The notes: a model not told the origin generated them from the sequence alone. Positions 22,805 through 33,264 are shown, counted from the stretch's first letter. The stretch: DNA of 64,000 nt from Bacillus sp. WMMC1349 (GCF_013155385.1 NZ_JABJUQ010000008.1:24529-88528); one strand, 5' to 3'. Made by a program: numbers and translations.

Positions 22805-23319
22805 ACATTACCAAACTCCTTTTCCGCTGCCGTCTTTTCTCGTTCTTCCTGAGTTTTGGTGATGGCTAGTTTTGCACGTGCAGACGGTGTAAGGCCAAAA
22901 TGGTTGGCCGCAGATATCATCTGATCATAATAATTTTTCTCGCGTTTAAGAAGGGGATGTTCTTCACCAACCGACTTGATGGGCTGACCATTTTCATTAC
23001 ACCCTTCTGTGTTTATCATGATGCCATCTTCATCAATTTTTTTTGTAATAGAAATATATCGAGAGTAAATCTTACAATAGGTGGCCAACATGTTGATATC
23101 CGCCTCTGTGATGAGATCCACTTCAGACAATAAAGCAGCAACCCGTTTAAATTCTTTTTTAGCTACCTTATCATCCAACCATGAAGGAGGCTTAATATTT
23201 TCAGTACGCATTTTCATTTGTTTTTCATATTTAGCTCTGGTGGCTAATTCCTCAGTATTCTTTTTATTCGGATTACCCTGTATTAGTTGAAGAGCTGCAG
23301 ATTTTGCGGGTCTCGGCAT
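22801..23319 (-). CDS. terS: Terminase small subunit (unit B)
   Basis: Identical to 2361..2879. Confidence 0.93.
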   Translation of the reverse strand: MPRPAKSAALQLIQGNPNKKNTEELATRAKYEKQMKMRTENIKPPSWLDDKVAKKEFKRVAALLSEVDLITEADINMLATYCKIYSRYISITKKIDEDGIMINTEGCNENGQPIKSVGEEHPLLKREKNYYDQMISAANHFGLTPSARAKLAITKTQEEREKTAAEKEFGNV

Positions 23320-23547
23320 GTTTTTCACCTCATTTCGTTAAAAAAATCTTCTTTTTTCGCTTGTTTTTTCCGTCAAACATGCTATGATGAAACTAACAAT
23401 CAAATCGTTTATATCAAGCCCTCTTGGCAAATCGCCGAGAGGGTATTTTGTATTTTTCGGGAACTTTGAAAAGCGGTGTTTGTTTGCAGAAGAGGGCGCG
23501 CCGTTCCCCAGACGGTTGTTTTCCAAAGATTTTAGTAGGGGGGTATC

Positions 23548-23922
23548 CTACTGCCCTAGCTTACTTCGATCACCATGAACCTTGTTATGGCAAGCATTAC
23601 AGAGACTTTCAAGGTTTGAAAGGTCTAAACGCTTGGACCAGTCCTCTTTTACTTCCACAATGTGGTGAACCATGTCAGCAGGTATGAAGCGATGTTCCCT
23701 CAAACATCTCTGACAAAGATAGTTGTCTCTTAACAAAGCAAGTTGTCTTGTTTGCTTCCAATCAGTTGATTTATAAAAACTTGTAATTGTTTTGTCTCTT
23801 GAATGTTTGTTGTATTGTTTTGTTTCCTCTTGCTTGATGTGCTTATGATCATGGCAATAGGCTTCTCTAGTTAGTGCCTTACACCCATAGGCCTTACACT
23901 CCCTTAACGGCTTAGGTGGCAT
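23548..23922 (-). CDS. HNH endonuclease (unit B)
   Basis: Identical to 3108..3482. Confidence 0.9.
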   Translation of the reverse strand: MPPKPLRECKAYGCKALTREAYCHDHKHIKQEETKQYNKHSRDKTITSFYKSTDWKQTRQLALLRDNYLCQRCLREHRFIPADMVHHIVEVKEDWSKRLDLSNLESLCNACHNKVHGDRSKLGQ

Positions 23923-24262
23923 TGTTATCCTTCCTTCGGTTGTAAAGAGATCGATTGTAAACGATTGCTTTTGTTCCATACTTGCTATCTTTATCGACAA
24001 ATTCAATGTCAATATGCGTTGGATTAAGCGTTGAATCATCCCTAGTTAAGTATGAAAAATCTGCATTTATAATCTTGTCAATTTTTTTACCGTTATAAAA
24101 AATACGTGGCGGAGAATCAATATCATCAAGTTCAATTTGAAGTAAAGGTGGTGCCATTTTCTCTTTAGTTGTGATTGATTGATACGGTTGATATGGACCA
24201 TTTACTACCCTTTCCAATAGGTCAGATATACTCATATTGGCTAAATCCTTTTTAAAATCCAC
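23912..24262 (-). CDS. Unknown first late gene (unit B)
   Basis: Identical to 3472..3822. Confidence 0.75.
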   Translation of the reverse strand: MDFKKDLANMSISDLLERVVNGPYQPYQSITTKEKMAPPLLQIELDDIDSPPRIFYNGKKIDKIINADFSYLTRDDSTLNPTHIDIEFVDKDSKYGTKAIVYNRSLYNRRKDNNAT

Positions 24263-24409
24263 TTTTTATACCTCCCTCAAATAAAAAAACACCCTCCCTT
24301 TCGGAAAAGCGCTTGGCTATATTCTTTCTAAACCATGCCCACACTCAGAGGCTCCCTTTGCCATCAATCGTCTTATCTGAGATTCACTGGACACGGTTTA
24401 CAGAGAACA

Positions 24410-24580
24410 TCAACCAAGTCCATTAACACGCTTATATTTAATAAAATTGAACTTACACATACCCCGGGAGGAAGCCAAGCATAGTAAGATCATGGGTACA
24501 ATGAAAATACTATTCCCCGATACGGCTGCCGCAAGACTAGCGCTATCCAGGCTCAGAATGTTCCTCCCGTTCGGCTTCAT
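24410..24580 (-). CDS. Possible small membrane protein (unit B)
   Basis: Identical to 3970..4140. Confidence 0.4.
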   Translation of the reverse strand: MKPNGRNILSLDSASLAAAVSGNSIFIVPMILLCLASSRGMCKFNFIKYKRVNGLG

Positions 24581-24681
24581 TCCTCAACACCTTTGTTCCG
24601 TATCCGGATACGCCATTGATAAGGGAAAGGCGCGTCTCCCATATATTCTTGATAAGTAAATGTTATCGCTAATGCAGACAT
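24577..24681 (-). CDS. Possible 34-aa protein (unit B)
   Basis: Identical to 4137..4241. Confidence 0.4.
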   Translation of the reverse strand: MSALAITFTYQEYMGDAPFPYQWRIRIRNKGVEE

Positions 24682-24749
24682 AAATAGTCCCCCTTTTTGT
24701 CCCCCATTTTATCGGAAAAATGTCGGGATTTTGTCGATAAAAAAAGCAC

Positions 24750-25127
24750 TCAGATAATTCCGAGTGCTGTAGCTATACGGTTTATAGCGCGTTGCTTGAT
24801 TTCATAATAAGTATCCTTTTTCATTCCGAGTTCTATATAGATATGAATATCTTTTACCCTTGCAGCAGTTAGATATTTCTTTTCAATGATTAACCGTTCT
24901 TCTTCATCCAAGCTGTTTTGTAAGGCGCGTTCCATCTGCTTGACCTTGAGTTCATTGAGATTTAATGAATCTCGGAGGGAAGGGAAAGTATTTATGCCAG
25001 CAGATGAACATTCCTTTTTGTTCTCCAATTGGACTTTAAGCGCACGGTAATTTTTCAATTCTTTGATGACAACTTTGCGGACGGCTTTTTCATCCACAGC
25101 TGGAAGAAAAGATAATTGTTTAGACAT
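24750..25127 (-). CDS. arpU: ArpU-family regulator (unit B)
   Basis: Identical to 4310..4687. Confidence 0.87.
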   Translation of the reverse strand: MSKQLSFLPAVDEKAVRKVVIKELKNYRALKVQLENKKECSSAGINTFPSLRDSLNLNELKVKQMERALQNSLDEEERLIIEKKYLTAARVKDIHIYIELGMKKDTYYEIKQRAINRIATALGII

Positions 25128-25145
25128 CCTATCCCTCCTATTCTT

Positions 25146-25244
25146 CTACTTTTCTTTTTCCCATTTTTCAATACGTCTTTCGGTAAACTCTATCCAAATC
25201 AACGGTGCTGCAATAATAATGATTCCTATAATTAGATAGATCAT
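25146..25244 (-). CDS. Small membrane protein (unit B)
   Basis: Identical to 4706..4804. Confidence 0.6.
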   Translation of the reverse strand: MIYLIIGIIIIAAPLIWIEFTERRIEKWEKEK

Positions 25245-25322
25245 GATTCTCCCTTCCCGTCTTATGTTATTTTTTAGTCAACTACGACTGAACACTATGC
25301 CGTTAATTTCTTAAACTGTGAA

Positions 25323-25469
25323 TTAGTCAATTTCTTCTTTCCAAGGCGCTTCATCTATAAGCTCAAGCCAACAATTTAATGAACAACAACATTCAAACCT
25401 ATTTTCTTGATTAGTTGGATAACCTTCATCTGTTTGAAACTCATCACCACAATTTGAGCATTCTTTCAT
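25323..25469 (-). CDS. Small cysteine-rich protein (unit B)
   Basis: Identical to 4883..5029. Confidence 0.6.
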   Translation of the reverse strand: MKECSNCGDEFQTDEGYPTNQENRFECCCSLNCWLELIDEAPWKEEID

Positions 25470-25482
25470 TTTCGTAACTCCT

Positions 25483-25881
25483 TTAACGAACAATTATCTC
25501 AATAATTTCAACATCTTTATCACTGAATACAATTGAACAGGCCGGACAATACTCTCCCGATTGCCAATCTTCCTCAAACTCTTCTCGTTCATCAAAATAG
25601 GAGCCGAACATTGGATCTTGTTCTAAGTGGTAGAAAAACTCTTTTATTGTTCCACTATCTTTTTCTAGCCAGTTAACGAGACAATACCCGTCTCCACTCC
25701 AACTTTTTGCGACAATAACCTCTACTCCGGCAATTAAGCCATATATTTTAAGCCAATTTTGAATTTCTTCTTCATTTGGTTCTAGCCCAGTTAATTCGTT
25801 TTTAATTTGTTCTGATGTTTTTTTACTGGTATTCAATTTTGCCTTGTATAGATTTAGGAATTCCCCTTGTAAGAGTGTCAT
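25483..25881 (-). CDS. Unknown acidic protein (unit B)
   Basis: Identical to 5043..5441. Confidence 0.7.
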   Translation of the reverse strand: MTLLQGEFLNLYKAKLNTSKKTSEQIKNELTGLEPNEEEIQNWLKIYGLIAGVEVIVAKSWSGDGYCLVNWLEKDSGTIKEFFYHLEQDPMFGSYFDEREEFEEDWQSGEYCPACSIVFSDKDVEIIEIIVR

Positions 25882-26048
25882 TTCCATGCCTCCCAATAAT
25901 TCTGTTTTTCAAATATAAAATTACGTGAAGGTTTTAAATACTCTCGGTAGACAATTGGGTACTTTTTGATATAAGCCAACCGTTCTTTCTCTGTCATCTT
26001 CCAAACTTTCACTTCCCCTGGCAATCTCCAATTTTTATTTGAACTCAT
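25878..26048 (-). CDS. Unknown 56-aa protein (unit B)
   Basis: Identical to 5438..5608. Confidence 0.6.
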   Translation of the reverse strand: MSSNKNWRLPGEVKVWKMTEKERLAYIKKYPIVYREYLKPSRNFIFEKQNYWEAWK

Positions 26049-26211
26049 ATTTATTCCCCCCTTTACTTTTGTAAAGTACCCTGTGACGCCTGCAGAACGG
26101 TGTTTGATTTTTAGCAGCTTGTTTATTTATGCCTTCTTCAAAAACAGTAATGACCTGTAGATTCTCAGAATCATAGTTTGTTGCCACCCACTGAACAACA
26201 CGCCTTATCAT
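26035..26211 (-). CDS. Unknown 58-aa protein (unit B)
   Basis: Identical to 5595..5771. Confidence 0.55.
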   Translation of the reverse strand: MIRRVVQWVATNYDSENLQVITVFEEGINKQAAKNQTPFCRRHRVLYKSKGGNKYEFK

Positions 26212-26222
26212 GTTTATCCCCC

Positions 26223-26660
26223 TTAAAACGGCAAATCTGAATCTTTTATATCAATCGGCTTTCCATTATTGGCAAACGGGTCATCTAGGAATCTATTTCC
26301 TTGCTGTTGTCTCTGGTTCTGTCCTTGATTCTGGTTGCTGTTTTTTGTATCCAGAAATTGAACTGATTCAGCGACTAATTCTGTAATGAACACCCGACCA
26401 CCATGCTGGTTTTCATAGTTGCGTGTCTGCAATCGTCCGTCTACGCCTGCTAATGATCCCTTTTTAAGAAAGTTCGCGACGTTTTCAGCCTGCTTTCTCC
26501 AAGCCACACAGTTTATAAAGTCTGCTTCTGACTCTCCATTTTGATTTTTGAACGGTCGATTAACCGCAAGTGTGAATCCTGCAACAGCAACACCTGAGCC
26601 GGTATATCTTAACTCTGGATCTTTAGTTAAGCGTCCAACAATAATTGATCTATTTAACAT
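26223..26660 (-). CDS. ssb: Single-stranded DNA-binding protein (unit B)
   Basis: Identical to 5783..6220. Confidence 0.96.
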   Translation of the reverse strand: MLNRSIIVGRLTKDPELRYTGSGVAVAGFTLAVNRPFKNQNGESEADFINCVAWRKQAENVANFLKKGSLAGVDGRLQTRNYENQHGGRVFITELVAESVQFLDTKNSNQNQGQNQRQQQGNRFLDDPFANNGKPIDIKDSDLPF

Positions 26661-26766
26661 GTTTAAATTCTCCCTCTCATTTTTTCGACAAAATTCGACA
26701 AATGAAGCCGTTATTTATTTTACTCTCCGGTGTGAAATCCCATTTATACGGAAAGTTGTTTCAATC

Positions 26767-26979
26767 TCATGAATAACCATGCTTTTCGAGCGCTGCCCTT
26801 ACCTTGTCGAGATCGTATTCAATACCATCAATTTCGATATACTCTAAATCGTCGTTTAAAAAGCCATAGCGACGTTTTAACTCTATTAGACTATCAATGT
26901 TCCTCCATAGGGTGTTATGCCCCACAGTGCGCCTATAATCGTTTTTATAGCGTATAATCAGACGCTTAGCTGTTCCCAT
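26767..26979 (-). CDS. Unknown 70-aa protein (unit B)
   Basis: Identical to 6327..6539. Confidence 0.65.
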   Translation of the reverse strand: MGTAKRLIIRYKNDYRRTVGHNTLWRNIDSLIELKRRYGFLNDDLEYIEIDGIEYDLDKVRAALEKHGYS

Positions 26980-27382
26980 TCTTCTGTCGCCCTTGTAATC
27001 TGAACTCGATTCCTGGCTTTTCACCGTACTTTTTACAAGCAGTTACTTTTGAAACTTGGTTATCATCTTTCCAAGCAATTTTGTTTAGAGCATCGAACAC
27101 GCCTTTTATAAGATTGTCGATGTCTGGCTTTTTGGTATGCAGCGTATTGATGGATTGTTGCTGTTTTTTCTTTGACCAACTTTTAGGAATCGGCATAACG
27201 AAAGTGATATCTACATGGAGTGCTCCCGATTCAAAAGGATCGCTTTTCATCTGTTTCTGCGCTTCCCACTTGATGAAATCTTTATAGGCTAAGTATCGTT
27301 GAGCGTTTTTATTTACGAATTTGCCACGCCCAGTCATTCGAACGGCTCCCATTGGTGTAACGGGTATGTTAAGGGTGATCAT
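26966..27382 (-). CDS. rusA: RusA-like resolvase (unit B)
   Basis: Identical to 6526..6942. Confidence 0.93.
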   Translation of the reverse strand: MITLNIPVTPMGAVRMTGRGKFVNKNAQRYLAYKDFIKWEAQKQMKSDPFESGALHVDITFVMPIPKSWSKKKQQQSINTLHTKKPDIDNLIKGVFDALNKIAWKDDNQVSKVTACKKYGEKPGIEFRLQGRQKNGNS

Positions 27383-27663
27383 TGGTTGCCCCTCAATTCT
27401 TTTAACTCTTTTGATTTATACTGATTTTTCCGTCTTATTAATTTTTTATCTGGAACTTTAAGCTTTTTGCTTAATCCATCATGGTATGGGCAAAAGTCAA
27501 ATGGGCCGTGTGATTTTGCACACTCCTTACACATTGGCAAATCACAAGTTCTATGAATACCACCATGAACTGATGTCCACACATAAGCTGTTACAAAATC
27601 ACATAACTGAGTTACCTCATTTTTCCGACAGATAGCGCAAGGATTTTCAGGTAATTTAATCAT
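27379..27663 (-). CDS. Cys/His-rich protein (unit B)
   Basis: Identical to 6939..7223. Confidence 0.7.
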   Translation of the reverse strand: MIKLPENPCAICRKNEVTQLCDFVTAYVWTSVHGGIHRTCDLPMCKECAKSHGPFDFCPYHDGLSKKLKVPDKKLIRRKNQYKSKELKELRGNQ

Positions 27664-28037
27664 TCCGCCACCTCCAATAGATCAGGATTTCGATATATGT
27701 CGCCGATAACTTCGATTCTGTCTTTCCAATATTCCAAACCCGCATAACTACTGGCCCTTATTTGCTTACCTATAAAACTAGTGTCTTTATATACAACAAC
27801 GTACAAGATATTTAGGTCGCCTTGATGGTAGACATCCCCCTCGTAGATCTCCTGACCGTTTTTGTCCTTCAATCCGGTGTATTGTCCAATTGATGCCCAC
27901 TCTACCTGTATATGACCGTTATAAGGAGCACTGATATAGGCTAATTTTTTATCATGGTATAAGTCGATACCGCCATAAAACCATTTAATATCGCCATAAT
28001 CCTCAATCGGTTTACCTCGAAACTTGATCTCTCTCAA
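27660..28037 (-). CDS. YopX-family protein (unit B)
   Basis: Identical to 7220..7597. Confidence 0.9.
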   Translation of the reverse strand: MREIKFRGKPIEDYGDIKWFYGGIDLYHDKKLAYISAPYNGHIQVEWASIGQYTGLKDKNGQEIYEGDVYHQGDLNILYVVVYKDTSFIGKQIRASSYAGLEYWKDRIEVIGDIYRNPDLLEVAE

Positions 28038-28042
28038 TCTCC

Positions 28043-28138
28043 TTACCTCCCGTCATCATGTATCCATTGCTTAATCTGTTTTTCTCTGTATCCGGCCAGA
28101 AATAAGATCTCAAATGCAGCTTTTATTTGCTCAAGCAC
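28043..28138 (-). CDS. Possible 31-aa protein (unit B)
   Basis: Identical to 7603..7698. Confidence 0.4.
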   Translation of the reverse strand: MLEQIKAAFEILFLAGYREKQIKQWIHDDGR

Positions 28139-28340
28139 CGAATATCCCGCCTTCTCTTTCCCTGATATGCCCCAACTCCGCACGGTCATAGAGTAAGAGA
28201 AAGACTTCTTTCACTGGTCGTTTAACGATTTTTGCAATTCTTTCAATGGGTAAACCGCCCTGCCAGTAAGATTCAACTTCATCCACTTCGTCCGGCTTCC
28301 AATCAAAATTACAATGATCAAGCATGATATAAACACCCAT
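28131..28340 (-). CDS. Small HTH-like protein (unit B)
   Basis: Identical to 7691..7900. Confidence 0.65.
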   Translation of the reverse strand: MGVYIMLDHCNFDWKPDEVDEVESYWQGGLPIERIAKIVKRPVKEVFLLLYDRAELGHIREREGGIFGA

Positions 28341-28489
28341 TAGGCGCTCTCCTTTATCGCTTTTTCCATTTCGCGCATTTTCTCTTCTAGCATTTTGATA
28401 ACTGGTGTCAGGTCTTTGCCTTTCCCTGTCTTCCTTGGCGACAATTCGTAAACTCCCGGCATCAATGGAATGATTTGATAGTTTTTCAT
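28340..28489 (-). CDS. Unknown 49-aa protein (unit B)
   Basis: Identical to 7900..8049. Confidence 0.6.
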   Translation of the reverse strand: MKNYQIIPLMPGVYELSPRKTGKGKDLTPVIKMLEEKMREMEKAIKESA

Positions 28490-29304
28490 TTCCAAGCTCC
28501 TAATCTATGATTTAATTTCATCCGGTCACCCTTGATGATGACTATATAGTTCTCACACATTTCATAAATCCGTGTGCCGAGTGCTTCGTCTATTTGTACA
28601 AGCTGCTCAATATCCAATTCACTTGAAATGAGAATCGGCTTATGATTGAGATAACGATAATTGATGACTGAATATGTCTGTTCCACCTGCCAATCAGTTG
28701 CCCTAGGTTTACCCTTCAGAGGCTTAAATAGATCGTCTATAAAAAGGACATCAACCTCTTTCATTCGCCGTAGCTTCTCTTCCAATTTTTCAAAATCATC
28801 TTTCAGATCATTGAAGCCCTCGACATATGGAAAGTATTGAACTGGCACGTTTTTCGATTTGATTAATTTATTTGATATGGCTGTAAGTAAATGTGTCTTT
28901 CCTGATCCTGGCTGTCCCAAAAGGGCAATGCTGTTTTTACGTTTATCCTTGATACTGTCGAAATTCTTATAGTAATCAACAGCGCAATCGTAAGCATCAA
29001 CGATCAGACCGTGTTTCCCTTCCGTAACAAAATTCTTGAATTGTAATTTCTCAAACTCTGCAGTTATGTCACTAGAATTCATTAATTTCCTAATTCGACG
29101 CCACTCAACACATTTACAGCGTACCCACACCTCAATGCCGTCCCTGTTTTCTAGATAACCCAATTCATCCTTACAAGTGGGACAGTCATATTCACCCTTT
29201 TTTTCTAAGGCGTCCGACTCTTCCACCAAAGATTGAGCTGACCTTTCCTGAAGCTTCTTCAGTATTTTCTCCATAGCTTTGTCCGTACGGTTGTTGGTTG
29301 CCAT
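28486..29304 (-). CDS. dnaC: DnaC-like helicase loader (unit B)
   Basis: Identical to 8046..8864, with the same A7 run. Confidence 0.9.
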   Translation of the reverse strand: MATNNRTDKAMEKILKKLQERSAQSLVEESDALEKKGEYDCPTCKDELGYLENRDGIEVWVRCKCVEWRRIRKLMNSSDITAEFEKLQFKNFVTEGKHGLIVDAYDCAVDYYKNFDSIKDKRKNSIALLGQPGSGKTHLLTAISNKLIKSKNVPVQYFPYVEGFNDLKDDFEKLEEKLRRMKEVDVLFIDDLFKPLKGKPRATDWQVEQTYSVINYRYLNHKPILISSELDIEQLVQIDEALGTRIYEMCENYIVIIKGDRMKLNHRLGAWK

Positions 29305-30055
29305 TTCTCGTTCCCCTTCTTTCTTCTTCATTCTTCTGAACTACTAATCTGGCATATTGTTTTCGCAATTTATCAGCACTTAAAATATTTTTGTACCAGA
29401 ATTCGTGTTTAGTAGACCACAAGATCACTTCTTGAATATCTTTTCCTGTGCGTCCGTCACGTTCCATCATCAGTCGAATTGTATTAGCCCATTTATCAAG
29501 GTTTGGTTGTTTCATGTCAGGGGCGTTTATATGGACATGTTTCCAAAGCAATTCAGCCAGCTGCATTTGTTTTTCATCAAAAACCAAACGTTTATTATTA
29601 TTATTATTTTCCTTCTTTACCTTCTTTACATTCTTATTATTGTTCCATCTGCGTTCCGTCTCCGTTCCATCTGCGTTCTCTCTCCGTTCCAAGTTGCCTT
29701 TTTTGTAGTTCTCTAACCCCTGATATACCTCATAATTTACGACAGTGAAGAGCGTTCCAAGTTCGGTGTCCTCGATTTTCAAACGATTTTCTTTAATCAG
29801 TCGATCAACCGCCCTTTTGATCCTCGAAAGTGAATACTGTTTGACCGATCTATTTTCGATATACTGCAAGTCTTTTTGTAAATTTCGATATGATCTTAAA
29901 AATTGACCGCGCTTCACCAAAACATCGCCTTTTCGTTGCCCCTCTTCCGAAAAAACTGCATTTCCATAAATAAAGAAGAATAGACGGAATTCGACTGGGT
30001 TTTGCCATATATCGCTTGTAAAAATGTCTCTACTTGTTTGGAACGCTCCGCCCAT
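29192..30055 (-). CDS. DnaD-like initiator (unit B)
   Basis: Identical to 8752..9615. Confidence 0.88.
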   Translation of the reverse strand: MGGAFQTSRDIFTSDIWQNPVEFRLFFFIYGNAVFSEEGQRKGDVLVKRGQFLRSYRNLQKDLQYIENRSVKQYSLSRIKRAVDRLIKENRLKIEDTELGTLFTVVNYEVYQGLENYKKGNLERRENADGTETERRWNNNKNVKKVKKENNNNNKRLVFDEKQMQLAELLWKHVHINAPDMKQPNLDKWANTIRLMMERDGRTGKDIQEVILWSTKHEFWYKNILSADKLRKQYARLVVQKNEEERRGTRNGNQQPYGQSYGENTEEASGKVSSIFGGRVGRLRKKG

Positions 30056-30070
30056 AAAATCACCCTCTTG

Positions 30071-30730
30071 TTATGCTAATTCTTTCTCTGCTTTAGCCAC
30101 CCATCTTTTAAGTAGATAGATACAATGGTCAGCTTGCCCTTTATTGATTTTGTTAATATCTTTGATGTCAAGAGCTGTTATAACGGTCTTCACATCGCCT
30201 TGTCCACGCAATTCAATATAATGTTGAGCAAGGGATTGAATTTCATCCTTTTGCTCCTGTGTGATCATTTCAGGTGGTTTTGTCGCTTCTACTTTTTGTT
30301 GAAATGCGTCTGGATCGTCTTTATCTGTCGGAATGTTGAATTGTTTCAAAAGAAAATATTTTTCAGCGTATGTCAAAGCCTTACCGACTCCCTTTTCTCC
30401 TGCTATATCAACACCCTGTGCATAAAAAGGGACAGTCAACGTTTCTTCGGGATTTTCTGCATTCACCCAAATAAATTCAAGGTCTAATTCTGTGAAATAT
30501 GTCGTTTTCTTTTTCTGATTGCCGTACTTATCTTTACTTTCAACTGTTTCTGTTAAGATGCGTTTGTCTACAATTTTCGGAATCAGTAAAAGCGTTTGTT
30601 TGTCTAATTCATCTCTGATAGCGCCTAAAACCTGACTTGATCCGACATATTCGTACTGGTTTCCTTTGTTTTCTTTTTGGAGATACGGGATCGCCTTTCT
30701 GACCTCGATCAGCTTTTGATAAATATTCAT
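30071..30730 (-). CDS. erf: ERF annealing protein (unit B)
   Basis: Identical to 9631..10290. Confidence 0.92.
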   Translation of the reverse strand: MNIYQKLIEVRKAIPYLQKENKGNQYEYVGSSQVLGAIRDELDKQTLLLIPKIVDKRILTETVESKDKYGNQKKKTTYFTELDLEFIWVNAENPEETLTVPFYAQGVDIAGEKGVGKALTYAEKYFLLKQFNIPTDKDDPDAFQQKVEATKPPEMITQEQKDEIQSLAQHYIELRGQGDVKTVITALDIKDINKINKGQADHCIYLLKRWVAKAEKELA

Positions 30731-31311
30731 TATTCGTTCACCTCGACTGTGAATTTATCTTCCCTATCAACCACTGTCACACCTGAAATAATCTCGCCAT
30801 CTGCGTCTATTAGCTTGTCCCCGAAAACTGAAGATTTCTTTTTAATGGATGCCCAATCAACGTCTTTTTTAATTTTGACTAACCCTTTTGTTTCCGCGTA
30901 TTTCAACAAGTCGGTTTCATTACGTTGATATTCCGGCTGCTGCTTGGTAAGCTTAATTTTTCCATACGGTAGATTGATTGACTTATATGGCTTTTTGCCA
31001 CTTTCAATCTGCCTTCTGACTTCTTCCCGCATGTATCGCTCTAGTCTATGGATATAGAAGTTTTCACGCTCGACATATGGTTTTTTAGACTCATCACGCC
31101 AAAACTCAACCCGTTCAATTTGAGTTCTGAGGCGTTCAAGCTGCTTTTCAGCCACTGCATCTATTTCTGATTGTTTCCCTTTAAAGTAAGTGATGCGCCG
31201 TTGTGCTTCGGCTGCTGATTCTAGGTCAGTCACCTCAAACACTTCATAATCCTTTTCCTCTTCTTCGACCTGATCGATTAACACTTGTTCTGTTTCTGGA
31301 AGACTACTCAT
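30730..31311 (-). CDS. Gam-like nuclease inhibitor (unit B)
   Basis: Identical to 10290..10871. Confidence 0.85.
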   Translation of the reverse strand: MSSLPETEQVLIDQVEEEEKDYEVFEVTDLESAAEAQRRITYFKGKQSEIDAVAEKQLERLRTQIERVEFWRDESKKPYVERENFYIHRLERYMREEVRRQIESGKKPYKSINLPYGKIKLTKQQPEYQRNETDLLKYAETKGLVKIKKDVDWASIKKKSSVFGDKLIDADGEIISGVTVVDREDKFTVEVNE

Positions 31312-31415
31312 TAATTTGTTTCCTCCCTTGATTTTTCAAAAAATATTCGATATGCTTTAAATATTCTTTCTTAAAAAATCACTTCCCTAAAGTTCACTTG
31401 GCAGAGTGAACTTTT

Positions 31416-31520
31416 TTAATTGTCTTCCTCTTCGTTGTCTTTCTCTTTTTCATACTTCAAATATTCCAACGGATAACCGTAACGGTTGATTTCTGTAATG
31501 ATTGGATGCTCGATATTCAT
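31416..31520 (-). CDS. YqaI-like protein (unit B)
   Basis: Identical to 10976..11080. Confidence 0.6.
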   Translation of the reverse strand: MNIEHPIITEINRYGYPLEYLKYEKEKDNEEEDN

Positions 31521-31786
31521 TGATACGCCCTCCTTACAGTTGAAACGTCTATCCCTTTACTTAAGAGTTGGGACGCTATTTCATGCAGCTGAACAACTTG
31601 TTCTGGATGCTCCATCCGTTTAAGATCCTTACAATGGGCAATCATCGACCCTGCTATTTCAATACACCCTTCATAATCTCCGTCCTCAATAGCATCTGGT
31701 AACAGTTCAGTGATTAGAAAATCCATTGATTTGATTAGCCTTTCAGCTCTTTCCTGATCAGACTTTAGAAATCGATTTAAATTCAT
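31517..31786 (-). CDS. Unknown helical protein (unit B)
   Basis: Identical to 11077..11346. Confidence 0.7.
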   Translation of the reverse strand: MNLNRFLKSDQERAERLIKSMDFLITELLPDAIEDGDYEGCIEIAGSMIAHCKDLKRMEHPEQVVQLHEIASQLLSKGIDVSTVRRAYQ

Positions 31787-31836
31787 GCTTATCCTCCTCT
31801 TTGGTATAATGTTCCTGTAAGATAGGGGGTGAAACT

Positions 31837-32217
31837 ATGAAACTTGATCACGATTGTGTAAGAGAAATCCTTCTTGAATTAGAAGAAAAACTTACATTGA
31901 ACGACCAGCTAAATACTAGCGAGGTAAGAGAACTTCAAACCGTTCAAAAGTTTGGAGAAGAAACCTCGTTTTACGCTATTTTAAAGCTAATTGATGCCAA
32001 TTTTATCGAAGGTAAAGCAATACGATCTGATGATTCACTAAGTGGCTTAATCCTAGGTCATTTGACCTGGGATGGCCATGTATTTCTTGATAACATAAGA
32101 GAGACATCAATATGGGAAGCTACTAAAGAAAAAACAAAAGGTCTTGCAAGTATTTCAGTGTCGTTAATGGCTGGAATTGCACAAGATTATTTAAAACAAA
32201 GGCTCGGTTTAAATTAA
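31837..32217 (+). CDS. DUF2513 protein (unit B)
   Basis: Identical to 11397..11777, with the same promoter. Confidence 0.87.
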   Translation: MKLDHDCVREILLELEEKLTLNDQLNTSEVRELQTVQKFGEETSFYAILKLIDANFIEGKAIRSDDSLSGLILGHLTWDGHVFLDNIRETSIWEATKEKTKGLASISVSLMAGIAQDYLKQRLGLN

Positions 32218-32462
32218 TATTGTTTTCCTTCAGTCCAACCATGCTCATTAAGAAATCTAATAAGATCATTTATAAACTGTGTATATTTTTCTGTAGAATA
32301 ATCATTACTGTTAAAAGTCAGTTCAAGATTGAGCTGGCTTTCTTTAGCATCACCCATGGAAAAAGCATTTCTATTTTTTATTTCAAACCCTTTAATCCAG
32401 ACAGCTGCCCAGGCCTTACCTTTTTCTAATGTAACTGGCATTTGATATTTCATATTAGCCAT
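32214..32462 (-). CDS. Unknown 82-aa protein (unit B)
   Basis: Identical to 11774..12022. Confidence 0.65.
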   Translation of the reverse strand: MANMKYQMPVTLEKGKAWAAVWIKGFEIKNRNAFSMGDAKESQLNLELTFNSNDYSTEKYTQFINDLIRFLNEHGWTEGKQY

Positions 32463-32483
32463 TTATTCTCTCTCCTTTAACTT

Positions 32484-32573
32484 TTAGATATGCTTCTTCA
32501 CAAAAGCCTGATAAATCTTCATAAAACGTTCTGCCTCGCTTAGAGCAAGCCATTCTTTTGTTTTGATCTTCAC
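32484..32573 (-). CDS. Possible 29-aa protein (unit B)
   Basis: Identical to 12044..12133. Confidence 0.5.
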   Translation of the reverse strand: MKIKTKEWLALSEAERFMKIYQAFVKKHI

Positions 32574-32607
32574 TTTACCCACCTCCTTTTAGTTGGTCAG
32601 TAATGAC

Positions 32608-33264
32608 CTAATCTACTGGCTGTATATATCTCGGACGCTTCTTTATCACTCTCTGCACTTCACCAGTTGTATTGTTAACCAATACTTGCTTTCCTCTGTG
32701 ATCAGTCCCCATTGTGTAAGTATCAATCCCCTTTTCCTCAGCAAACTCTTCTAACAAACCTTTTTGTCCTTCTGCTCTTCGTAAGGCACTGACTGTTGAT
32801 AGCGATTCGATCATAAATGATGTAATATCCGAGTTTTGATAATCTGAAATAAAGTCAAATACTTCTCGTTCTGTTCCAATGCAATTGTCTAGTCCCTTTT
32901 CTTCAATAACTCGCATTGTGTAAAAATAGTCTTTCATTTCATATTTATCACCGTCATAATGCTTTTCGACCGGGAACATCTGCATCAATTCCCTTGGCGT
33001 TAACCAACCTATCATTGTATTGATAGAGCCAATAATGTGAAATCTCGTTAGTACGTCTTCATATGTTTCAGGCATGTCCTCACTATTAATCATTTTTAAA
33101 CCACTAAAGACAACTCTTTTGAGGGTCTCTCTTTCAATAGATCCCTGGCTTTCGCATTGTGCCAATCCTTCGTATAGCTCATTTAAAAATATTTTTCGAT
33201 AGATCGAATAATAATCCACCTTTTCCTTTTGAATACCATCTATAACCTGCAATTGATTTGACAT
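32608..33264 (-). CDS. Unknown 218-aa protein (unit B)
   Basis: Identical to 12168..12824. Confidence 0.7.
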   Translation of the reverse strand: MSNQLQVIDGIQKEKVDYYSIYRKIFLNELYEGLAQCESQGSIERETLKRVVFSGLKMINSEDMPETYEDVLTRFHIIGSINTMIGWLTPRELMQMFPVEKHYDGDKYEMKDYFYTMRVIEEKGLDNCIGTEREVFDFISDYQNSDITSFMIESLSTVSALRRAEGQKGLLEEFAEEKGIDTYTMGTDHRGKQVLVNNTTGEVQRVIKKRPRYIQPVD